A DNA stretch of 64,000 nt from Closterium sp. NIES-65 (taxonomy: Eukaryota; Streptophyta; Zygnematophyceae; Desmidiales; Closteriaceae): assembly GCA_948144175.1 (NCBI GenBank), contig CANXME010000299.1, positions 1 to 64,000 of the forward strand, written 5' to 3'. The notes below the pieces were generated by a model. It saw nothing but the letters and a program-made list of their open reading frames with translations. It was not told the DNA's origin and did not search any database. Positions within the stretch are counted from its first letter, which is position 1. The number at the start of each line of letters is the position of its first letter. Positions 42,978-53,539 of the stretch are shown in pieces. A program made the translations under genes and the position numbers.

Positions 42978-43809
42978 TGTTGGTGCAACCCTATGGTTTG
43001 CACTCGGCTTGTTGTCCGTGTGCGTGCATGTGTGTGTGTGTATGGAATGGTATGAGGGCATGGGATAATATATATTTCATGCTTATAATTGTGTGTGAAT
43101 GTTGAGTCATGATGTCGAGTGTGTGTGTTGAGTCAATAGCGAGTTATCGCTAGACGCGTGTTACGCGGTCATTTGTGTCTCGCGCGCGGTTTCTATTTTG
43201 TCGTGCGCGGTTTCTATTTTGTCCTGTGTCGAACGTTCGGTGTGTCGCAGGTGTGTGCAGCAGACCCATCAAGAACTCAAGGACGAGTTTGTGATGAAGA
43301 GCCTGAGCCTTGGTGTCAAGCCTCAGGTGATTTCAAAGCTCGCCAAAAGGGTACACCTCAAGATATTGAAGATAGTTACATTACTTTGTGTAGTGTAACA
43401 TTTCACTTGGTGTAGGCCCTAGTGAAGGGTAGTTTCGAGACCCTTCGTGGTTGGGGACAGTGTGGCACTGCTCCACATCACTGTACCTCGGCTCTTGGGG
43501 TTTGTAGGAGCTGGGAGTCATTCCCAACTCGTAACTCTTCAGATCTCTTCCTATTTTTGTGTTCTAAGACTATAGTGGCTGCCATAGTGCCGTTCGTTCA
43601 AACCAACGCTGTGTCGTCAATACTTGGTCAAATTGTGCGATCTAAATTGCCTATTGTAGGCGACAATAAGACGCTCCAGATCCAAGTTGAATCAAGTCAT
43701 TTGAAGCTGTGACCAGAACGCTATGAACGTTTGAAGCCGCTGTGCAGAAATCCGACTGTGCACTCTATCTTTCGTTTTAGGCACATTGGAGCCTACTGTG
43801 ACTATAACA
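42978..43809 (+). repeat. 3' LTR of G
   Basis: This 832-bp repeat has the same length as the 5' LTR and no difference in the stretches compared by eye. It is followed by GGCTG, the target duplicate. Confidence 0.93.
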
Positions 43810-44128
43810 GGCTGCACAGGAGTTACGCTGGCTCACCTACCTGCTGATTGACTTGGGAGAGCGGCCTCGTTCTCCTCTAGTGCTGTACATCGACAACAAG
43901 GCTACCATTGCCTTGTGTGAGGAGCACAGACTGGAGCACAGAACGAAGCACATTGCTTTGCGTTACTTTCTGGCTTAAGAGCTGCAGCAGCGTGGTCAAC
44001 TTCGTCTATGTTACGTGGCCACTCGAGCCAACACTGCTGATATATTCACCAAGGCACTTCAGTCTGGTAATCATCAGCGTTTCTGTTCTATGCTAGGGCT
44101 TGTGCCCACTTTTCCTCACTTGTTGTAG
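43810..44128 (+). pseudogene. RNase H end of F, downstream of G
   Basis: Resumes F's pol after the G insertion: AAQELRWLTYLLIDLGERP, YIDNKATIAL, HRTKHIALRYFL-like sequence with a TAA near 43977, then ANTADIFTKAL and a stop near 44126. The conserved block (44266-44293) and the polypurine tract follow. Confidence 0.85.
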
Positions 44129-44354
44129 GCTTTGCTTGTACTGTGATCTATATATATACCTGCATGCTTGCTTTGCTTGGTAGAGATCACTGTGTTGTTT
44201 GTGTTGCATATATGCCTCTGCATGTGAACTGGCCTTGTGGCTCTTTGCTTGTGGTGAGAGTGTCTGGTGACGTTGTGATCCACCCTGAGCTTGCTTTGCC
44301 TTTCTTGACTGGTCTTGTGACCTCTTGCTCTCCCCCACTTTGCCTATGGGGGTG

Positions 44355-44482
44355 TGTCAAATGTTATATCTGCTACAGTTTGTTTAGGCTGTAGTGGGGT
44401 AGTTACTATGGGGTACAGTAAGTTTAGGGTTTCCTACTTGTACCCAACACTTTCCTAGTGCAATCACTCGTTCATTTTGACA
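44355..44482 (+). repeat. 3' LTR of F
   Basis: This 128-bp repeat is preceded by CTATGGGGGTG and followed by AGACA, the target duplicate of 31235-31239. Confidence 0.9.
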
Positions 44483-44487
44483 AGACA

Positions 44488-45140
44488 GAGACCGTTATGC
44501 CCGCCAGCGTGCTGACCTCACAGCGTGGAAGTCGCGTGACGCTGCGGCCTGCATCGCCCTCAGAAGCCTCCTCCTTGAGTCTGAGGAGGCCCACATCACT
44601 CAGGTTCACATGGCTAGTGAGTTCGTGACTGCGATCAAGGCCAGCTGCGCTACTCCCACCACTGTCTCTCTTGGTCGCCTGTTCCTCCCGTTCCTGTTTC
44701 TTGACCTCGCCTCGTTTGAGCGCTCTGCTGACTTGATCACTCACCTGCGCTTGCTCGATTCTAGCTACCGCGCTGCCTGCACTTACGAACAACTTGCATT
44801 GCTCCCTCCCCCTATGGCGATTACTATCTATTTAATCGCCACTAGCCTCCCTGACCGTCTTGCCTTGGTTCGTGACGCACTTCTTCTGAAGCACCCTAGT
44901 GAGCTCACTATCGAGATCCTTGAGTCTGCCCTCAACAACAGCCCCTCCCCTCGCAGCAGCCACAGCAACAGCAACGGCAGCAGCAGGTTTCAGGGTAGGG
45001 GTCAGGACATCGTCAGCTGCAGCGCGGTGTCGTCCACCCTCCTTGCACCTATCACGTTCTGACAGGTGCTAGCCGCGGCCAGCCTTGTGGCCGCAGCCAC
45101 CCACCGGGTCAGTGCTTTGCTCAGCTTACTGACACGGCTC
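44488..45140 (+). pseudogene. Gag 3' piece of E
   Basis: Continues E's gag in frame from 31239: RDRYARQRADLTAWKSRDAA, then EEAHITQVHMASEF, helices of copia gag and a Ser/Asn-rich end. The frame meets TGA at 45060-45062. The zinc-binding region (SRGQPCGRSHPPGQCF) lies in another frame at about 45068-45130, so there is one frameshift. Confidence 0.82.
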
Positions 45141-45142
45141 GG

Positions 45143-46606
45143 TTGGCTTACGGCATTGACGGCCCTGCCCCAGACTGGCTTCCCCTTGTTCAGACGTACG
45201 GCCCCGCTCTATGGGGCATGTCGGCTTCCCAGTTGGTGGATCTCTTAGGATCTCCTCATGCTATGTATGCTGTTGTTGATTCTAGTGCTTCTGACTCTGT
45301 TTACTCGAGTGTTGTTAGCTTAGGTGCTAGTCTTGCTGACATGCCTGTTGCTAGTGTAGATACTTGTGTAGACACTAGTCCAGGAGCTTCTCCGGAGGAC
45401 GCTTCGCTGTCTTTCACTTTGGGCTCCGGAGCTTCGCACTGTTTCTTCCGCGAGTGCATGACACTTACCCCGCTTCCTACGTCGGTCTCTGTAGCACTGG
45501 CTGATCCCACTTCGGGACCAGTCACTGCTCGCTACACTACTACGCTTCCGTGCCTGGCTGTTCCCTCCGGTTCTCTGACCGGCTTCCACGTCCCATCGTT
45601 CTCGAGGAACTTGGTGGGCGTCCGGCCGCTCGTGAGTCAGCACGTGGGTGTGTGGATTGAGCCTTTTGGCGAGACTGCGACTTGTGTCGACGGGGACACG
45701 TACGCGCCTCTTGCCACCTTTACCGCTGAGCCGGGCTCTGGTCTCTACACACTTCACACTGGCCCCCGAGGGCAGCAGCAGCAGCAGCAGCAGCAGCGGC
45801 AACAGCAACAGCGGTAGCAGCAGCAGCAGCGGCAACAGCTACTGCAGCAGCTACTGCCCCCGACCCTTGTCACTGTCCCCCGTCAGGTTCCCGCGTCTCA
45901 CCAGGTTGCCGCGTCTCCCTAGGTAGCAATGTCTGGTCAGGTTCCAGTGTCGGGTCCAGTTGCTGCGTCGTGCTCCTGCTGGTCGCTTCCCACCCCACTG
46001 TTTTGTGGCACCACCGGATGGGGCAGCCGTCCATTTGTCGCCTGCGCGCTATGTCTAGTCAGCGTCTTGTCTTAGGCCACCCGCGTGTCTTGCCGTCGCT
46101 GCCGCCTTCGCTTGCGCCACCCTGCGGTCCCTGCGTCGAGGGTCGGCTGCGCGCCACCCCTCACTCCTCCTCCCTTCGTCCAGCCACCGAGTCCTTCGAG
46201 ATTCTCTACTTGGACGTCTGGGGCCCCGCCTCGCGCCCTGGCCCTGAGCGAGAGAGTTTCTTTTTCATGGTCGTTGACGACTACTCCCACTACACCACAA
46301 TGTTCCCGTTGGCAAAGAAGTCCGGCGTGACTTCTACGCTGATCCGGTGGTTACTTACCACTGCGGACACTCGTGGTCATCGTGACAGCTGTCTTCACTC
46401 TGACCGCGTGGGTGAGTTTCGCTCTGACAATCTCGCTGGATTCTGTCGCGAGCAGGGCATCCGACAGTCGTAGACGCTTCAAGAGTCCCCACAACAAAAT
46501 GGGGTTGCTGAGCGTCACGTAGGCTTGGTCATGGAGATCGCCCGCACCTCCATGACTCACGCCCATGCCCCCCATTTTCTGTGGCCCTACGCGGTTCGGT
46601 ACGCCG
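45143..46606 (+). pseudogene. Protease and integrase remnant of E
   Basis: A frame from 45143 to 45817 contains the protease, but the catalytic motif reads LGSGAS, not LDSGAS (45422-45424 is GGC), so it is inactive. A CAG-rich segment with TAG follows (45776-45850). The integrase zinc region (LWHHRMGQPS, C-x2-C) and core (YLDVWGPA, HSDRVGEFRS, TAG at about 46471, then QQNGVAERHVG) continue to about 46606, where the sequence breaks off within HFLWPYAVRYAA. Confidence 0.85.
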
Positions 46607-46939
46607 CCTGGACTATATTATGCTATTTCTAGCTTAGGTTTATTTTATCATGCATAGATATGCTTGATTTCCTACGTTAGGTTCATCCCTATATTTTATT
46701 ACATATATAGCACCGAACCAGCCTACGTGTACCGAACTAGAGCCTATTCGATTTCCACCGAACTGCTTTCTACTGAGTTCAGGAAGGTTCTGTTCGTGGC
46801 ACTTTGCGACCCTCAGAACATTCGCGTAACACCTAGGTAACTTGCCTTGTGTCGAGACTATATATAGCCTCGTATTGTACCAAGGTGGATAATTGAACTA
46901 CAACTCTCTTTTCTGAGCTCGATGGGCCACATCGATCCA
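46607..46939. mobile_element. AT-rich LTR-like fragment between two truncated elements
   Basis: About 333 bp are unlike either neighbour. The segment starts TGGACTATATTATGC at the break of E. It contains TATATATAGCC at about 46859-46869 and ends near the break of H. A TATA box followed by an untranslated stretch, and position between truncated copias, suggest a remnant of an LTR from a third family. No second copy exists in the window to confirm this. Confidence 0.35.
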
Positions 46940-49900
46940 GTCAAGCGCTGAAGGACCTGCTGCACCATGTGTGACTGAGTCAGGGTAATGGTGCGCTGTG
47001 CTCTGTCCCGGGTGATCTGCAAGCCAAGGTAGCTGCGCAGTTCACCCAAGTCTGCGCACGTGTGTCTCTTCTGCAGCTCGGACTTCATGTGGGCGAGTCC
47101 AGCAGTGTCAGCAGTGGCAAAGACCAAGTCGTCGACGTACACGAGGATGTAGAACGGCGGCAGAGAGGTGTCGGTGCGCAGAAACAGCGACGGGTCGGCT
47201 GTACAAGGAGCAAACCCAAGAGCCGCAAGTGTAGTCCTCAGTGTGTCGTGCCACTCACGGGGGGCCTGGCGGAGACCGTAGACTGGCTGCCGGAGGCTTC
47301 ACTGGGTACCACAAGGAAAAGTCCCAGTGAAGCCTGGAGGGCGGCGCAGCCAGATCTCCTCGTGCAGGCTGCCTTGCAGGAAAGCTGTGTTGAAGTCAAG
47401 AGAGTGAAGCTCGTAGTCACGCTGAGCGGCTACGTGCAGCAACACCCAAAGAGTGGTCATCTTCGGGGTGGGAGAGAAGGTCTGAAAGTAGTCAACTCCC
47501 TGCCGCTAACTGAAGCCTCGAGCCACGTAACGCGCCTTGAATACAGGCGGAGAACCCGGCGGCCGCTTCACCCTAACAATCCACATGCCACTGACGATGT
47601 TCGCCCCAGGTGGGGGAACCTCATCGACGTAGGTGCCTGTGGACTTCCTGGAAGCCATCTCTGCGTCCATGGCCGACTGCTACTGTGAGGAGTAGGGACC
47701 CTCGATCGCATCACCGTACGATCGAGGAGTCGAGATGTCTGGTACTTCCGGGTCTCCCTCAGGGGCAATCAGCGTGGACACGAGATGGGGCAAAGCAGCC
47801 GCAAAGCACTGGAACTCCTCCTGCCTGTCCTCAAGGACGTCCGTGCTAAGAGCACACTCACCCCCGACGGACGGAGGACAGACAGACTCAGACTCAGCAA
47901 CGAGACTGGCAGCGTAGTCTAGACGACAACGAGCAGCAAAGTTGACAAGCTCAGCAACTAGGGTAGATGCAAAAGTGGACTCAAAGGAAGGGTCAGTGAC
48001 AACAGTAGCAAGAAGGCGCGTGACCGAAGGACTAGCAGCACAAAGAGAGACAGACTCCGGGTCACCAAGAACAGGAAGAAAGGACCATGGAGGAGACGGC
48101 AACGGGACACGCAGAGGGGCAGTGGATGGACGCAGTGCCATCTGGTGTGTGCCGGGGACTGCAGGAGGACGAGGACGCGCAGCACGATGACTAGTGCGAG
48201 CAGCACGAAAAGGCGACGCGGGACAAGACGCAGGCTCACGACGCTCAGCAAGACCTCCAGTAGGACCAGTGTAGGGAGAAGGAGCAGGAAGAGGAGAGGC
48301 GGGCTGTAACTGTGACTGCGACTGGACAGGTTGCGAACACTCTAAGGGAGGAGCAGGACAAGTAGAGGGCGGGAGACAAGGAATCTGCTCCAGGAGCGGA
48401 ACGAAGTACGGCCTCGGCCGCGCAGCGCCTCCAGAACCAGCATGGACGGCACTAGTACCCACACCGGCAGCACTAGCGCCAGCAGCACCTCCAGCTCCAA
48501 CACCGCCAACTCCAGCACCCTTAGAAGCACCCGCGCCAGCAGGCACGCCAACGCCAACACCCCCAGCAGCTCCAGCTCCAGTAGCACCAACTCCAGGAGG
48601 ACCGTCAGCACCAGCAGCCTCAGCAGCACCCCCAGACGCACCAGCACCAGTACAAACACCAGCGCCAACACCCCTAGCAGCTCCACCTCCAGTAGCACCA
48701 GTACCGCCAGCAACTCCAGTAGGACCAACCCCAGTAGCCCCAGGAGCACCCCCAGTCTCAGCAGCACGTCTCCAGCAGCAAGCAAACCTCTCGCGCAGCT
48801 CCTGTGGAGAGAGCGGCTCCCGCCTCGACGAAGCACCGCCGGCGGCAACACGAGCAGACCCAGCGCCCCCAAGCTCGGCACCCCCAGGCTCCGCACCCCC
48901 AGACCCAGCACCCCCAGGCTCAGCACTCCCAGACTCAGCACCCCTAGTCTCAGCACCCCCAGACCCGGCACTCCCAGTCTCAGCACCCCCAGACCCGGCA
49001 CCTGCAGGCTCAGCAACTCTAGCAGCACCAGAGTCAACAGTTACCTCGACACGCTCGACTGCGTCTACCTGGGACACACCTGACGGGGCAGGACCCTGAG
49101 GGGGGAGGGGGTCTACCGAGGGAGGACCTGGTGCAAGGAAGATCGGCAGCGGGGGGAGAGGCGCAGTGCGGTAGGGGAAGAGACGGTAGTAAGGTACCGA
49201 CTCGTCAAAGGTGACGTCCTGGGAGGACTGGACACGGCGCGATGTGGGGTGGTAAAACTGCAACCCAAGCGCGTCAGGGGGGAAGCCAAGGAAGACGCAG
49301 GGAACAGCACGGGGGGACAGCTTGTCCGCAAACAAGTCGCGGACAAACGCCCGAGATCCCCAGACCCAAAACGCAGACGCATCGCCAACCTTCCCGGTCC
49401 ACCGCAAGGCGGGGGAGGTCTCTGGCAGGGAGACCCCGGGCTGAAGGTTGAGCTGATGGGCGGCGTACTGAACCGCAAATGGCCACAGAAAATGGGGGGC
49501 AGCCGCATGCATCATGGACGTAAGAGCGACGTCCATGACCATGCCAATGCGGCGCTAAGCAATCCCATTTGGCTGTGGAGAGGCCAGAAGCGTGAAGGTC
49601 TGGCGGATGCCCGGTGCACGACAGAAGGCTCCCAAACGGGCAGAGGAAAACTCCCCGCCTTTGTCTGAGTGCAGACGCAGAACAGGAAAGTCCGAGCCAA
49701 AACTCTCTCTGAGCTGGAGACGAGCTGCGTGGATCCAGTCGATCAACACCTGAGTGACGTCACCCTTGCTACACAAGGGGAAGACTGTGGTGTAACGCGA
49801 GTAGTCGTCAACCACCAACAGAAAGTACCACTCGCGCCCCTGCCCACTGACGTGGGCTGGGCCCCACACGTCCATGAGGAGAGTCTGCAGCGGAGCCTCT

Positions 49901-51035
49901 GTCGGATGAAACTCGGAGGAGTGAGGGGCGGCGCGCTGTCGCCGCTCGATGCAAGGGACGTAGGTAGGGCCAGGCCCCGGAGGAAGGGGAGGGAGAGACC
50001 GAGGGAGACCAGAGACAAGGACACGGAAGACCATTCCTCGGAGACGAGGCAAGGAGGGGTGACCAAGGCGGTGGTGCCAAAGGAGAGTCTGGTGGGACAG
50101 AAGACGACACGAGCAGGGAGCAGACTCAAGACCAGATCTGGACGCTGCAGCAAACACCTGACTTGACGCAGCTACCTGGGCAGACTCAGCACCCGGAGGA
50201 GACTCAGTAGTAAGGGTGTACAGGTTCGACCGTGGCCGACGGGAGATGGTGGCCAAGTGTCGGCCTGTCCGGACACACGTGCAATGGGTCACTCGCTGAC
50301 TCGCAGGAGTGAACTGGTCAACCCCCCTATCCTGTAGGTCCGCTCCACTCACCAAGCTCGTAGAGAAAGAGGGGAGGTAGAGACCTGACAGGGTGCCAGA
50401 GGTGGCTGCCGGGCACGCTAAGACAGTGGAGAAGCTAGCAAGGACAGGACCCCCAGAGGGGTCTGCTAGGGAGACTGCAACCGGCCGAACGAGCGGCGTA
50501 AGAGTGGTGTGGTCTTGAAAGAAGGAGCGTGACGCACCCGAGTAAAGGGTGAAGGTGTGGAAGGCCTGAGCCGACGTAGTACCTAAGAGAGCAGACTCAC
50601 CAGCACCTGGGGCAGCAGACGCACTAGCACCTGGGGCAGCAGACGCACTAGCATCTAGAGCAGCACCTTCACCAGCACCTAGAGCGGTGGCCTCAATGCC
50701 CGGGTCAGGCGGTACACACAGGTAACAGTCACCGTCAACACTTGTAGTCACAGAATCAATGGCAGCAAGGATAGCATCATAGTCAAGATCAAAGACGGCA
50801 ACCCCCGTCCCAGACAGATCTCCCCAGCAGCGCCGACCGACTTGAAGCCAACGAGGTCGGCCGCAGCAGCAGAGGCAAGAGAGGGCAAGAGGCGGGAGGG
50901 AGAACACCCCTCAAAGACGGGGGTGCGAGGGTCACCACGAGAGGCTCCTATAGCGACTATGCTCTTCTCTCCAGCTAGGAGGGCCTTCTCCAGGAGGTCA
51001 ACGGTGAGAGTGGTGGGGCAAACTGAGAGGAAGCT
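46940..51035 (-). pseudogene. Broken gag-pol of H
   Basis: The gag N-terminus is missing; the sequence enters in mid-gag and reads LTVDLLEKALLAGEKSI, then continues to DYDAILAAIDSV. One frame runs from 50907 to 47680 with a single TAG at 49555-49557. The protease motif reads LYSGAS (TAC at 50542-50544) instead of LDSGAS. Integrase shows LMDVWGPA and HSDKGGEF; the catalytic Glu codon of NG(V/I)AE is the TAG. The reverse transcriptase after 47680 has stops where relatives have TGG or CAG (47680, about 47506 and 47299), but LVYVDDLVFAT (about 47130) is preserved. Confidence 0.88.
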
Positions 51036-51044
51036 CTGATACCA

Positions 51045-51187
51045 TGTGAAGATTAGAACGAGGGAATGGTATGAAATATGAAACAGTTGGGTACAAGTAC
51101 TAACCCTAATTGGGTTGTACCCCTTATGGGCTACCCCACTACAGCCTACACAAATGTATAAGCTATAATGCTATGACATGTTTGACA
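51045..51187 (-). repeat. 5' LTR of H
   Basis: This 143-bp repeat is read on the minus strand from TGTCAAACATGTC to CTTCACA and is followed by TGGTATCAGAGC. It contains the shared GTAGTGGGGTAGC and GTACAACC...TAGGGTTAG blocks of this group. Confidence 0.8.
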
Positions 51188-51702
51188 AACATTCCAACTA
51201 ATAAAGCCTTGAAGTCAACCAAATATAGGCTCTATGAGTCGGTGTGCAACATTTATGTATTGTGGATGAGATGTGGTGCACGAAATCGCCAAGGCATGCA
51301 TCGTTCGACTCGGCTTGGTTAACATCATGCATCAAATTCACACGGTGGGTCATAAAACACCGTTCAGTATTGGTTCTCAACGGTCAGTATTTTCAATGGA
51401 CTGAGGGCGCAGCCTGTTTATTTTCCGCTGCCCTCTCTCATTTTGCTTTCCTCGCGGTGTCCCTTTTCTACTATGTCGTGAATCAAAGAATGGAAACTTT
51501 GGTTCCACTTTGACTCAGGATGCCACCTAGGCACCCAGTTGCCTCGGGCTTGCAATGGAGGCTGCGTATGCACACGCCTTTTCCCGCCCAGTTCCATTTG
51601 CTGCTTATGCACCCACTCCGCTGGGCTGCCAAGTAGTGAACCCGATATCCCTCCCCTTTTTCACATCACCGCTCGCTGCATTCCCCTTTTCTCCCACCCT
51701 CT

Positions 51703-53257
51703 ATGGCTGCCCAGCTCCATAGCCCGGACGATGAGATGACCCTCGTCGACGATTTCCATTCCCGTTATGCCCCGCCGGAGACTCGCAGTGGTGGAAATTC
51801 TCTTTCCTGGGGCGGGTGCGGAGGCAATTCGCGCCGATCTGATCATGCGCATTTCGAAGCACTAGCAGCCGTTTCACTTATGCTCCAATGCCATCCCCGA
51901 GCTCCAGGCTTCATCTGGGAAGTCCTCCGTATCATCCGACATGCATACGCACGCCTCTACTTCGGCCTTCTTAGGACGGCTTTCGCGCACACGTTCCACC
52001 TCCCCAACTCCCGCTCGGTGCTGTTGAAAGTGTACGTTGATCGCAACCCGCGCTTCACTACTGCCAAGGCGAGAGGCACTGCCACACGGACTCTTCGTAA
52101 TGTCCCACCGAGCTACACCCCAGAGGACATTCGCACCTTCCTGATGCATCCGGATGTTGCGGGCGAACCTTTGTGGCTCATGGACCGTCAGTTTTTCCAC
52201 TAGGTCCAAGATCCGTATGAGGACATGTTGCTTCCCATTTTCATTGGCATCCCGCTCCCCCCGCAGGATGACCCTGGCTTCCTCCGCATCCCCACGGTCA
52301 TCAACTTCGAAGATGACTCCCCCCCTGCTTTGCTCAACATCTCCTCCCACGTGTGCTCATTCTGTGGCAATAACCACCGCGACGTGGATCACGAGATCTT
52401 TCCCACCAAACGCAGGCAGCGCGATGATTGCAGCTCCTCCCTCACCCCCAACCCACCTCTACCCTCCCTGTCCTCCCTAACCCGTGTTCCGCCCCACCCC
52501 CCTCTCTGGCCAGCCTCTTGGCTCGCGGGTTGCACTTGCAACCCTCCTAGTTCCCCCAACCCGCCTCAACCCTCTCTTTCCCCCTTCTCCCAAGCTTTGG
52601 CTCACCTCCACCTCAGGACTGTCTCTTGGCTCACAGGATGTGCTTGCAGCCCTCCCCTTTCCCCAACCTGCCTATACCCTCCTTGTCCCACTCACCCCGT
52701 CCTATGCCCCAACTCCCTCTCGGGCCAGGCTCCAGGAACCCACTCCGCACCTGCAAGTTTCCCTTGTCCCCCACCCTGCCCTTTCCCACTCTATCCCCCC
52801 TCCTTCACCTGCTGCTCAATCTTCCTCTGATTCCCTCTCTCACCCTTCCTCTATTTTCGCTGTAATCTAACCCTTCCCTTACTGCTCTTGTTCCTCTTAT
52901 CTCGTCCTCTACCCAACCTTCCTTCTAGGCCAGGTGCTTGGTTTGCGTGCCACGCATGCACTTTTCCGCAATGACCCCGGTTTGCTCTACATCGGCCTCG
53001 AAGCAGATGTCAAGCCTTGGACTTGTGCCTTGTGCAACCTGACATGCGTCGCCGCTCTCGACTCGCCTATGGCCCATATCGCTTCCGAGCTGCACTCTTC
53101 CAAGAAGCTCTCAACAACCCACCTCCATGCTGTGAAGGAGAAGAACACTGAGGGCTATGGCCTTCGTTGCTCTCCCCCATATCGCCGACTTTTTTGCCCA
53201 GCTATAGATCGGTGGCTGTTAGACACTTGCATTCTTCTATCTTTGCTCTGCTATTGA
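51703..53257 (+). pseudogene. LINE ORF1-like protein of K, broken
   Basis: From ATG 51703 one frame runs to 52830 with a single TAG at 52201-52203. It includes a region like plant LINE ORF1 RNA-binding proteins (KVYVDRNPRFTTAKARG, then TPEDIRTFL) and CSFCGNNHRDVDHE, a possible zinc knuckle, then a Pro/Ser/Cys-rich stretch made of repeated segments. In another frame, about 52934-53257, WTCALCNLTC...HIASELH resembles a C2H2 zinc finger. One frameshift is needed to connect them. Family assignment is tentative. Confidence 0.55.
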
Positions 53258-53539
53258 TTTAACTCTGCTGCATACAACAAAGTGATACGCTATTTCATTA
53301 TTGCTACGGCCTTCATTTCTCTCCCCTAGGCTGCCGACTTCCCTGCCCAAGTGTAGATCGGTGGTTGTTGGACACTTGCATGCCTATCTTGCTTTTGCTG
53401 TACGTTGTTGCGTACAACATAGTGTTATGCTACCTTTTGATACTTCTACCTGTTCAGCATCATGTGCACTCCAACATATCGAAAAGGAGAACCCCTATTC
53501 TACATTGTCTATTAGCCCATGGATTCACTCACCTTGGTG

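Larger units (their letters stand above)
37301..43809 (+). mobile_element. Intact Ty1/copia element G
   Basis: G is 6,509 bp with 832-bp LTRs at both ends that look identical, and a perfect GGCTG duplication (37296-37300 and 43810-43814) inside the RNase H codons of F. The primer site TGGTATCAGAGCCCC lies two bases inside the 5' LTR. A polypurine stretch GAGGGGGAG precedes the 3' LTR. The single 1,589-codon gag-pol is uninterrupted. Equal LTRs, an open frame and intact motifs indicate a very recent insertion and possible activity. Confidence 0.96.
31240..44482 (+). mobile_element. Ty1/copia element F, hosts G
   Basis: F is bounded by LTRs at 31240-31369 and 44355-44482 and a perfect AGACA duplication (31235-31239 and 44483-44487). 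It lies inside E's gag. The order is LTR, TGGTATCACGAGCC primer-like site, minisatellite leader, gag C-terminus, protease, integrase, linker, reverse transcriptase, RNase H (interrupted by G), conserved block, CTATGGGGGTG and LTR. Gag lacks its N-terminal part. Many stops and frameshifts make it inactive. Without G it is about 6.7 kb. Confidence 0.92.
24975..46606 (+). mobile_element. Ty1/copia element E, outermost of a nest, 3'-truncated
   Basis: The 5' LTR begins at 24975 (TGTCAAATATTG), is split by element D after 23 bases, and resumes at 30317-30402. TGGTATCACCTAG then follows as primer site. The leader (30403-31046) and gag start (31047-31239) precede element F; gag resumes at 44488. Protease, integrase zinc region and integrase core follow, then the element stops abruptly at about 46606. 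Reverse transcriptase, RNase H and 3' LTR are lost. Removing D and F with one target copy each makes LTR and gag continuous, which supports the nesting order. Confidence 0.88.
46940..51187 (-). mobile_element. Ty1/copia element H, 3'-truncated
   Basis: On the minus strand the order is 5' LTR (51045-51187), primer site TGGTATCAGAGCTT, a short gag middle segment, protease, integrase, linker and reverse transcriptase up to about 46940, where it breaks within QVLQR. RNase H and the 3' LTR are lost, so there is no target duplicate to compare. It resembles D and F in the pol region (CPPSVGGECAL). Confidence 0.88.
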
